From positions 1-62,653 of the forward strand of contig NZ_LNAM01000068.1 in the NCBI RefSeq assembly GCF_001461035.1: a stretch of DNA of 62,653 bases. Direction: 5' to 3'. Below are positions 8,443 through 14,125 of this stretch, piece by piece (position 1 is the first letter of the stretch; each line of letters begins with the position of its first letter). The notes under the pieces are model-generated. The model did no database searches. It had not been told where the DNA came from and worked only from the letters and a program-made list of their open reading frames with translations. Made by a program: the position numbers and the translations under genes. The DNA is from Acetivibrio ethanolgignens. Its GTDB lineage: Bacteria; Bacillota; Clostridia; Lachnospirales; Lachnospiraceae.

Positions 8443-8468
8443 CAAATACCTCGCTATGTGTTTAAATA
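8439..8468 (+). promoter_or_regulatory. Promoter for rplU-prp-rpmA
   Basis: A perfect TTGACA at 8439-8444 is followed, after 17 or 18 bases, by TTAAAT/TAAATA at 8462-8468, overlapping the stop of the preceding gene. It would start transcription near 8474, at the 5' edge of the L21 leader. Confidence 0.65.
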
Positions 8469-8473
8469 TTTTT

Positions 8474-8545
8474 GTATGCCGCACAGCGAGGTATAAGTTT
8501 GTCCATTTTTAGGGCAGCACCACAGCTGGCGAGTAATGATAATAG
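8474..8545 (+). ncRNA. L21 ribosomal protein leader (cis-regulatory RNA)
   Basis: The stretch upstream of rplU has the look of the Firmicutes L21 leader: CCGCACAGCGAGGTATAAG near 8479-8497, then GGCAGCACCACAGCTGGC near 8513-8530. CAGC and GCTG segments can pair, and the region ends shortly before the AGGAGGT ribosome binding site. Such leaders are thought to let L21 control its own operon. The call rests on recalled motif and position and was not scored against a covariance model. Confidence 0.65.
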
Positions 8546-8555
8546 GAGGTGCCAT

Positions 8556-8864
8556 ATGTACGCAATTATTGCAACAGGTGGTAAACAGTACAAAGTAGCC
8601 GAAGGCGATATCATTAGAGTAGAAAAGCTTGGAGTAGAAGCTGGTCAGACTGTTACTTTCGACCAAGTTCTTGTTGTAAGCGACAGCGAAGTTAAGGTTG
8701 GTAATCCAACTGTTTCCGGAGCAACTGTTACAGCAACCGTTGTCAAGGAAGGCAAGGCTAAGAAGGTTATCGTTTACAGATACAAGAGAAAATCTGGTTA
8801 TCACAAGAAGAACGGTCATAGACAGCAGTTTACTCAGGTAAAGATCGAAAAAATCAACGCATAA
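8556..8864 (+). CDS. rplU: 50S ribosomal protein L21
   Basis: Large-subunit ribosomal protein L21, 102 residues, the usual length. It begins [14 protein letters not shown] and ends in the characteristic basic region [16 protein letters not shown], followed by QVKIEKI. I placed the start at 8556, after AGGAGGT, rather than at the longer in-frame start upstream that would run through the leader RNA. It is the first gene of the conserved rplU-prp-rpmA operon. Confidence 0.98.
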   Translation: MYAIIATGGKQYKVAEGDIIRVEKLGVEAGQTVTFDQVLVVSDSEVKVGNPTVSGATVTATVVKEGKAKKVIVYRYKRKSGYHKKNGHRQQFTQVKIEKINA

Positions 8865-8865
8865 T

Positions 8866-9183
8866 ATGATTGAGATAACCTTGAGAAAATCAGAAACAGG
8901 TATTTATAACGGTTTCCTCGTAGAGGGACATGCCGGATTTGATGAATACGGAAGAGACATTATCTGTGCCGCAGTATCCGCCATGGTTATAAATACGATT
9001 AATTCTATCGAAGCCTTTACAGAGGACGCTTTTGAAGCTGATATGGCGGAGGATGGCGGCAGGATAGAATTTAAGATGGTTTCCGATATAAGCAAGGAAA
9101 CGGAGCTTTTACTGAATTCACTGGTGCTTGGCTTACAAGGCATAGAGACTCAGTACGGAAACCAGTTCATCAAATTACTTTAA
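8866..9183 (+). CDS. prp: Ribosomal-processing cysteine protease Prp
   Basis: 105-residue protease that removes the N-terminal extension of L27 in Firmicutes. The catalytic His (H22 in EGHAGFDEYGRDI) and Cys (C34 in ICAAVSAM) are both present, in the spacing of YsxB/Prp. The gene starts one base after the rplU stop and lies directly before rpmA, whose product carries the matching cleavable extension. Confidence 0.95.
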   Translation: MIEITLRKSETGIYNGFLVEGHAGFDEYGRDIICAAVSAMVINTINSIEAFTEDAFEADMAEDGGRIEFKMVSDISKETELLLNSLVLGLQGIETQYGNQFIKLL

Positions 9184-9208
9184 TTAAGACTCGAGGAGGT
9201 GCAAGGTC

Positions 9209-9496
9209 ATGTTAAATATGAATCTTCAATTTTTTGCTCATAAAAAGGGAGTTGGTTCTACTAAGAACGGTAGAGATTCCGAGTCCAAGAGATTAGGTGC
9301 AAAACGAGCTGACGGACAGTTTGTTTTAGCTGGAAATATCCTTTATAGACAGCGTGGAACTAAGATTCACCCAGGTGTTAACGTAGGACGCGGTGGTGAC
9401 GATACCTTATTCGCATTAGTTGACGGTGTTCTGAGATTTGAAAGAAAGGGTAGAGATAAGAAGCAGGCTTCTGTATACCCAGTTGAAGCAAAATAA
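9209..9496 (+). CDS. rpmA: 50S ribosomal protein L27 with cleavable N-terminus
   Basis: L27, 95 residues. It begins with the nine-residue extension MLNMNLQFF directly before [15 protein letters not shown]. In Firmicutes this extension is cut after the second Phe by Prp so that the mature N-terminus can reach the peptidyl-transferase centre. AGGAGGTGC precedes the ATG. A terminator hairpin follows the stop. Confidence 0.98.
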   Translation: MLNMNLQFFAHKKGVGSTKNGRDSESKRLGAKRADGQFVLAGNILYRQRGTKIHPGVNVGRGGDDTLFALVDGVLRFERKGRDKKQASVYPVEAK

Positions 9497-9515
9497 TTCG
9501 TAACGTTTGAACGTA

Positions 9516-9546
9516 AAAGAGGCTGTTTTGTAACAGTCTCTTTTTT
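9516..9546 (+). terminator. Rho-independent terminator after rpmA
   Basis: AAGAGGCTGTT pairs with AACAGTCTCTT (one G-U pair) around a short loop and runs into a T6 tract at 9541-9546. It would end the rplU-prp-rpmA transcript or partly attenuate read-through into obg. Confidence 0.8.
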
Positions 9547-9559
9547 AACTAAGGAAGCT

Positions 9560-9613
9560 GGTTTGCGTTCGCACTGCATCCGCAAACCCGATTGTACATG
9601 AAAGCAGTGCGGA
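9560..9613 (+). other. Possible H-type pseudoknot in the obg leader
   Basis: GGTTTGCG (9560-9567) pairs perfectly with CGCAAACC (9581-9588). The 13-base loop contains CGCACTGC (9570-9577), which pairs perfectly with GCAGTGCG (9604-9611) just before the GAAAAGAGG ribosome binding site of obg. Loop lengths (2, 3 and 15 bases) fit a compact H-type pseudoknot. I do not know an Rfam family for it. Confidence 0.5.
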
Positions 9614-9627
9614 AAAGAGGATAATAT

Positions 9628-10914
9628 ATGTTCGCAGATAGTGCAAAAATATATATCCGCTCTGGCAAGGGTGGAGATGGTCATGTCAGCTTCCGTCGAG
9701 AGCTGTATGTACCAGCAGGCGGTCCTGACGGCGGTGACGGCGGCAGAGGCGGCAACTTGATTTTTGAAGTAGATGAGGGATTAAACACCCTCAATGATTT
9801 CCGGCATATCCGGAAGTACTGTGCCGGTGATGGACAGCCTGGCGGCAAAAGACGCTGTCATGGTGCCAATGGTGCAGATTTGGTGGTAAAGGTACCACCA
9901 GGAACGATTATTAAGGATACAGAAACAGGTAAGGTTATTACCGATATGTCCTATGAGAACCGTAGAGAAGTGATTTTACGCGGCGGTAATGGCGGAAAAG
10001 GAAATATGAATTATGCAACCCCTACCATGCAGGTGCCAAAGTATGCTCAGCCGGGACAGCCGGCAAGGGAGATGTACGTTACCTTGGAGCTTAAAGTAAT
10101 TGCGGATGTGGGACTGGTAGGCTTTCCGAATGTAGGTAAGTCTACATTATTATCCCGTGTTACCAACGCACAGCCCAAGATTGCAAATTATCACTTTACG
10201 ACTCTGAATCCCAATCTAGGTGTTGTTGACCTTGAGGGGACGGATGGCTTTGTCATAGCTGATATTCCGGGCCTTATCGAAGGGGCATCGGAGGGTGTTG
10301 GACTGGGACATGAGTTTTTAAAGCATATTGAACGCACGAAAATGATTATTCATATGGTGGATGCTGCTTCTACAGAAGGCAGAGACCCTATTTCAGATAT
10401 AAAAATTATTAATGAAGAGCTTAAAAATTACAATCCTAAGCTGGCTGAGCTTCCACAGGTTATTGGTGCTAATAAGTGCGATGTGTTTTATGGTACAGAA
10501 GAGGAAACGGTTATTACCCTGTTAAAAGAGGAATTTGAGCCTCAGGGAATTAAAGTTTTTCCGATTTCTGCAGTCAGTGGTGTCGGAGTAAAGGAAATGC
10601 TTTATTATGTGAAGGAAAAGCTTTCTGAGCTTCCGGACGAGCCAATCGTATTTAAAAGAGAGTATTTCCCTGAGGAGCCGGATTACACCAACGAGCCATA
10701 TACGGTAGAGCAGGTTGAGGATGGTGTTTATGCAGTAGAAGGTCCTCGTATCGAGCGGATGTTAGGCTATACAAATCTGGATTCTGAAAAAGGCTTTGAG
10801 TTCTTCCAGAAATTTCTCCGGGAAAACAAGATTATTGAGGAGCTTGAAGAAAAGGGCATTCAGGAAGGTGATACTGTCCGGATGTATGGTCTTGAATTTG
10901 ATTATTACAAATAG
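9628..10914 (+). CDS. obgE: Obg family GTPase
   Basis: Essential GTPase in 50S subunit assembly and stress signalling, 428 residues. The glycine-rich Obg fold occupies about 1-158 (SGKGGDGHVSFRRE, PDGGDGGRGG). The G domain starts with the P-loop GFPNVGKST near 167, then DIPG for G3 and ANKCD for G4. The C-terminal OCT domain ends in GLEFDY. GAAAAGAGG lies 7-8 bases before the ATG. It is followed 11 bases later by yhbY, and the set obg-yhbY-nadD-yqeK-rsfS reads as one ribosome/NAD operon. Confidence 0.97.
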   Translation: MFADSAKIYIRSGKGGDGHVSFRRELYVPAGGPDGGDGGRGGNLIFEVDEGLNTLNDFRHIRKYCAGDGQPGGKRRCHGANGADLVVKVPPGTIIKDTETGKVITDMSYENRREVILRGGNGGKGNMNYATPTMQVPKYAQPGQPAREMYVTLELKVIADVGLVGFPNVGKSTLLSRVTNAQPKIANYHFTTLNPNLGVVDLEGTDGFVIADIPGLIEGASEGVGLGHEFLKHIERTKMIIHMVDAASTEGRDPISDIKIINEELKNYNPKLAELPQVIGANKCDVFYGTEEETVITLLKEEFEPQGIKVFPISAVSGVGVKEMLYYVKEKLSELPDEPIVFKREYFPEEPDYTNEPYTVEQVEDGVYAVEGPRIERMLGYTNLDSEKGFEFFQKFLRENKIIEELEEKGIQEGDTVRMYGLEFDYYK

Positions 10915-10925
10915 GAGATAAAAAA

Positions 10926-11213
10926 ATGACAAGCAAGCAGAGAGCTTATTTAAAAGGCCTCGCCATGACAACGGAGCCTATTTTCCAGGTTGGGAAGGCA
11001 AGCCTTACACCGGAGCTTTTAAAGGCAATCCGGGAGGCATTAGAGGCAAGAGAGCTGATTAAAATCAGCGTATTAAAAAACTGTGCAGATGACCCACGGG
11101 AAATCGCAACGGTTATGGCAGAAAGGACCCAGTCTGAGGTTGTTCAGGTAATTGGTAAAAAAATTGTGCTTTACAAGGAATCAAAAAATAAAAAGAAAAT
11201 TGTACTTCCATAA
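10926..11213 (+). CDS. yhbY: YhbY family RNA-binding (CRM domain) protein
   Basis: 95-residue single-CRM-domain protein that associates with pre-50S ribosomes. The start (MTSKQRAYLKGLAM) and the core EPIFQVGKASLTPELL, followed by basic segments such as ELIKISVL, match YhbY/YqeI. It lies between obg and nadD, as in many Firmicutes. Seven bases separate its stop from the next reading frame. Confidence 0.93.
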   Translation: MTSKQRAYLKGLAMTTEPIFQVGKASLTPELLKAIREALEARELIKISVLKNCADDPREIATVMAERTQSEVVQVIGKKIVLYKESKNKKKIVLP

Positions 11214-11241
11214 GGTTTAAATGACAGGGAGGTTGCGTATA

Positions 11242-12423
11242 ATGCGAAAAATAGGAATTTTAGGAGGCACCTTCAATCCAATCCACAAGGGGCATATGAC
11301 AATGGCTAAAAAAGCCTTAGAGCAGTTTGCCCTGGAGGAGGTCTGGTTTATGCCAAGCAAGCGTCCACCTCATAAGGATAACAGTCAGCTGGTTTCTGAT
11401 GAAGAACGGAAGAATATGATTGCCCTTTCCATTGCCTGGGAGGACAAGTTTAAGCTTTCTGATATGGAGCTTCTGCGAGACGGAGTTACTTATACAGTGG
11501 ATACCTTAAAACAGCTGAAAACAGAATATCCAGAAGATGAATTCTATTTTATTTTGGGAGCTGATTCGCTGTATCAGATAGAGAACTGGAAGGAGCCGAC
11601 GGAGATTATGAAATTGTCCCATATTCTGTGTGCTCCCCGTTATCCGAGTACACTTTTGGAGGACGAACTGCGACGGAGTAATTTGGAGGACAAATATGGA
11701 TCGGATATCCATTTTATTAAAATGGATCCTATGCGTGTATCCTCAGAAAGTATTCGTGCTATGTTGAAATGTGGGCAGGAGGAAGCTGTTGATTATCTTC
11801 CAGAGCCTGTCTTTGACTATATTCATGAGCATAAGCTGTATCCGGCAATTGATAGGCAGGCGATACGGGAAAAGCTTCGCACAATCCTAAAGCCTTCCCG
11901 TTATCTTCACACCGTTGGGGTAGAGAATACGGCGGCTTGTCTGGCTATGCGGTATGGAGCTGATATGAATCTGGCTGCTTTGGCAGGCCTTCTGCATGAT
12001 TGTGCTAAAAATCTTTCCAATGAAGAACTGTTGGCTGAAAGTCAGAAATATGGACTGGAAATCAGCGAGGTCGAGAAACGGCAGCCATTTTTGCTGCATG
12101 GAAAGCTGGGAGCTTTTTATGCAAAAAACAAATATGGAATTGATGAAGATGGTGTTCTGGATGCAATTACCTGGCACACAACAGGTCATCCTGGTATGAG
12201 TCTTTTGGAGGAGATTATTTTTATTGCAGACTATATTGAGCCTTCCAGAAGAGAAATTCCGGGTCTTTCAGAAATTCGCCGCCTGGTGTTTGTAAATCTT
12301 ACAGAGGCAGTTTATCTTACTCTTAAGAATATACTGGAATATTTAAAAAATGATACCCACAGCGAATTGGATCCACATACCTATGAAACTTATTTATATT
12401 ACAAAGAAAAGCTGGGAAAATAG
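11242..12423 (+). CDS. nadD: Fusion of nicotinate-nucleotide adenylyltransferase and YqeK HD phosphatase
   Basis: 393 residues covering two enzymes that are usually separate neighbours. The N-terminal ~195 residues are NadD (GILGGTFNPIHKGHM with the HxGH nucleotidyltransferase motif; ILGADSLYQIENW), which makes nicotinic acid adenine dinucleotide. From about residue 205 comes a YqeK-type HD domain (LHTVGVENTAACLAMR, LAGLLHDCAKN, FLLHGKLGA, ITWHTTGHPGMS), a family that splits diadenosine tetraphosphate. The start is the ATG at 11242, after GGGAGG at 11227-11232; an ATG at 11221 lies upstream of that site. No stop or frameshift separates the two halves. Confidence 0.93.
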   Translation: MRKIGILGGTFNPIHKGHMTMAKKALEQFALEEVWFMPSKRPPHKDNSQLVSDEERKNMIALSIAWEDKFKLSDMELLRDGVTYTVDTLKQLKTEYPEDEFYFILGADSLYQIENWKEPTEIMKLSHILCAPRYPSTLLEDELRRSNLEDKYGSDIHFIKMDPMRVSSESIRAMLKCGQEEAVDYLPEPVFDYIHEHKLYPAIDRQAIREKLRTILKPSRYLHTVGVENTAACLAMRYGADMNLAALAGLLHDCAKNLSNEELLAESQKYGLEISEVEKRQPFLLHGKLGAFYAKNKYGIDEDGVLDAITWHTTGHPGMSLLEEIIFIADYIEPSRREIPGLSEIRRLVFVNLTEAVYLTLKNILEYLKNDTHSELDPHTYETYLYYKEKLGK

Positions 12424-12444
12424 CCTGCTTAGATAGGAGATTGT

Positions 12445-12798
12445 ATGGAATCAAAGGAAATGGTAAAAATTGCTTATGCAGCTTTAGAGGACAAAAAGGC
12501 AGAGGATATCCGCGTTATCGAAATTAAGGATATTTCTATTATTGCAGATTATCTTATTATTGCAAACGGAAGTAATTCTTCTCAGGTACAGGCTCTTGTT
12601 GATAATGTAGATGAGAAGCTTTCAGAAGCTGGCGTATCTAACAAAAGAATTGAAGGAAGTAGAAATTCCAGCTGGATTTTAATGGATTATAATGATGTTA
12701 TTGTACATGTATTTTCCAGAGAAGACCGGCTGTTCTATGACCTGGAACGAATCTGGAGAGATGGAAAGGATATTTCCAAAGAAGAGCTTGGTATTTAA
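12445..12798 (+). CDS. rsfS: Ribosome silencing factor RsfS
   Basis: 117-residue member of the RsfS/YbeB/Iojap family, which binds L14 and blocks subunit joining when nutrients are short. Recognisable segments are IKDISIIADYLIIANGSNSS, GSRNSSWILMDYNDVIVHVF and YDLERIWRDG. It is the last gene of the obg-yhbY-nadD/yqeK run and is followed by a terminator shared with convergent lexA. Confidence 0.95.
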   Translation: MESKEMVKIAYAALEDKKAEDIRVIEIKDISIIADYLIIANGSNSSQVQALVDNVDEKLSEAGVSNKRIEGSRNSSWILMDYNDVIVHVFSREDRLFYDLERIWRDGKDISKEELGI

Positions 12799-12813
12799 GA
12801 AAGAATTTAATTG

Positions 12814-12865
12814 AAAAGCCATGGAGAAACTATATCGAATAGATACAGCCCCTCATGGCTTTTTG
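12814..12865. terminator. Bidirectional terminator between rsfS and lexA
   Basis: AAAAGCCATG (12814-12823) pairs with CATGGCTTTT (12854-12863), with an inner TATC/GATA pairing and a T tract on both sides, between two convergent genes. Confidence 0.7.
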
Positions 12866-12880
12866 TATATCTTCTTATAG

Positions 12881-13498
12881 TTAGTTATATTGGCGGAATA
12901 AGCCGATAACCTTACCCAGAATATCGACCTGGTCTACAATGATAGGGTCCATGGTATCATTCTCTGGCTGCAGGCGGAAATGTCCATCTTCTTTATAATA
13001 TGTCTTAACAGTAGCCGAGTCTTCAATCAAAGCAACAACCATGTCGCCATTATGAGCTGTCTGTTTTTTCTCAACAAGAACCTTATCACCATCAAAAATA
13101 CCGCGATTAATCATACTATCTCCACGTACATTCAGCATAAACATCTCATTATTAGGAAGATCCTCTGCCAGAAGAGGGAAGTAGCCTTCGATATTTTCAA
13201 CAGCGAGAATTGGCTGTCCAGCTGTTACCGTACCTACAATAGGAATATTGACAATCTCGCGGCGGGCAAGATTAAAGCCATCATCTACAATCTCAATCGC
13301 TCTTGGCTTGGTAGGATCACGGCGGATATAGCCATTCTTTTCCAATGTCTCTAAGTGAGAGTGGACAGAGGAAGTTGATTTTAATTTAACTGCTTCACAA
13401 ATCTCACGAACTGCTGGCGGATAACCGCGGTTAATAATCTGAGATTTTATGTATTCTAAAATTTCTTTCTGCTTAGGAGTAATTTTTCCATATCCCAT
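12881..13498 (-). CDS. lexA: LexA SOS repressor
   Basis: 205-residue SOS repressor. The N-terminal winged helix (about 1-65) contains YPPAVREICEAVKLKSTSSV. The autocleavage site is A93-G94 (VTAGQP), and the protease dyad is S128 (GDSMI) and K165 (SATVKTY), so RecA-stimulated self-cleavage should work. GGAGG lies before the ATG. Its promoter carries a LexA box between the -35 and -10, so it is autoregulated. It diverges from a LysM gene of yneA type, the same layout as lexA-yneA in Bacillus. Confidence 0.97.
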   Translation of the reverse strand: MGYGKITPKQKEILEYIKSQIINRGYPPAVREICEAVKLKSTSSVHSHLETLEKNGYIRRDPTKPRAIEIVDDGFNLARREIVNIPIVGTVTAGQPILAVENIEGYFPLLAEDLPNNEMFMLNVRGDSMINRGIFDGDKVLVEKKQTAHNGDMVVALIEDSATVKTYYKEDGHFRLQPENDTMDPIIVDQVDILGKVIGLFRQYN

Positions 13499-13536
13499 AA
13501 AGCTGCCTCCATTCGTCTTCTATTACTACTATCAAT

Positions 13537-13566
13537 ATTATAACATATGTTCGGCGAGGATGTCAA
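13537..13566 (-). promoter_or_regulatory. lexA promoter
   Basis: Read on the minus strand, a perfect TTGACA (13566-13561) and a perfect TATAAT (13542-13537) are separated by 18 bases. A LexA box at 13540-13553 overlaps the -10 and spacer, so repressor binding would block RNA polymerase. Confidence 0.85.
13540..13553. promoter_or_regulatory. LexA box 1 (lexA promoter)
   Basis: Minus-strand CGAACATATGTTAT contains the palindrome AACATATGTT and matches CGAAC-N4-GTTYG at all but the last two positions. It overlaps the -10 of lexA. Confidence 0.85.
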
Positions 13567-13577
13567 ACGAATGTTCG
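13564..13577. promoter_or_regulatory. LexA box 2
   Basis: Minus-strand CGAACATTCGTTTG is a full match to CGAAC-N4-GTTYG. It overlaps the edge of the lexA -35 and lies 11 bases upstream of the yneA-like -35, so it could affect both promoters. Confidence 0.8.
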
Positions 13578-13587
13578 TAAATTCTTC

Positions 13588-13616
13588 TTGACAAACGAAT
13601 AAATGTTCTGTATAAT
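13588..13616 (+). promoter_or_regulatory. Promoter of the yneA-like gene
   Basis: Perfect TTGACA (13588-13593) and perfect TATAAT (13611-13616) with the ideal 17-base spacer. A LexA-box-like sequence fills the spacer. So strong a core promoter fits a gene that must be tightly repressed except during SOS. Confidence 0.88.
13596..13609. promoter_or_regulatory. LexA box 3 (yneA-like promoter spacer)
   Basis: CGAATAAATGTTCT is an imperfect LexA palindrome (CGAAT and GTTCT half-sites) lying entirely inside the 17-base spacer of the yneA-like promoter. Confidence 0.6.
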
Positions 13617-13623
13617 CAGGGTA

Positions 13624-13637
13624 TAAACAAATGTTCG
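13624..13637. promoter_or_regulatory. LexA box 4 (downstream of the yneA-like promoter)
   Basis: Minus-strand CGAACATTTGTTTA matches the LexA consensus except the last base. It sits just past the predicted start of transcription of the yneA-like gene. A weaker half-site (CATATGTTTG) follows at 13641-13650. Confidence 0.7.
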
Positions 13638-13670
13638 TATCATATGTTTGGTTTTTGGGAGGTATTATTT

Positions 13671-13991
13671 ATGGATAAAAAAGTGAAAAGCAGACAGGTT
13701 TTATATTTGAGTTATGTAGTGGTGGTTACGATTATTTTAGCTTTTTTTATTGCCTGCATGGGCAGCTCATTAAAAGCAAGGGCAGTTACGGAGTCCCATA
13801 GAAGTAAAAAGGTAGTTTCTGTTATTTGTGTAAAGGAAGGAGATACCCTCTGGAGTATAGCAACTGATTTTTATACCGAAGATTACAGGGACATTAATGA
13901 GCTCGTAAAAGAGATTGAAAAATGTAATGGTATTTCAGAACACATTCGTATTGGCCAGAACCTTTATATTCCACATTATAAGCAAATATGA
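13671..13991 (+). CDS. YneA-like LysM protein, probable SOS cell-division inhibitor
   Basis: 106 residues: a basic N-terminus, one membrane segment (about residues 11-31, VVVVTIILAFFIACMG) and a LysM domain (CVKEGDTLWSIATDF ... IRIGQNLYIP). Size, topology and divergence from lexA match B. subtilis YneA, which delays division during DNA damage. The ATG at 13671 follows GGGAGG; an in-frame ATG at 13644 has no such site. Sequence identity to YneA cannot be judged here, so the role is inferred from architecture, position and four or five LexA boxes. Confidence 0.82.
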   Translation: MDKKVKSRQVLYLSYVVVVTIILAFFIACMGSSLKARAVTESHRSKKVVSVICVKEGDTLWSIATDFYTEDYRDINELVKEIEKCNGISEHIRIGQNLYIPHYKQI

Positions 13992-14050
13992 TGCTAATTT
14001 ACATAAGCCTGCTGTAAATATGTCTATTTTTTGAATTTTATGACACAGTT

Positions 14051-14078
14051 TTAACACTTTTTGTAAATAAGATATAAT
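14051..14078 (+). promoter_or_regulatory. Probable promoter of the amidase gene
   Basis: TTAACA at 14051-14056 and a perfect TATAAT at 14073-14078, spaced 16 bases, lie in the 134-base gap after the yneA-like gene, 48 bases before the next start. Confidence 0.6.
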
Positions 14079-14125
14079 CGTGAGATTTAGAAAGAAGATT
14101 TTTATATTTACAAAGGTGGTATTCG

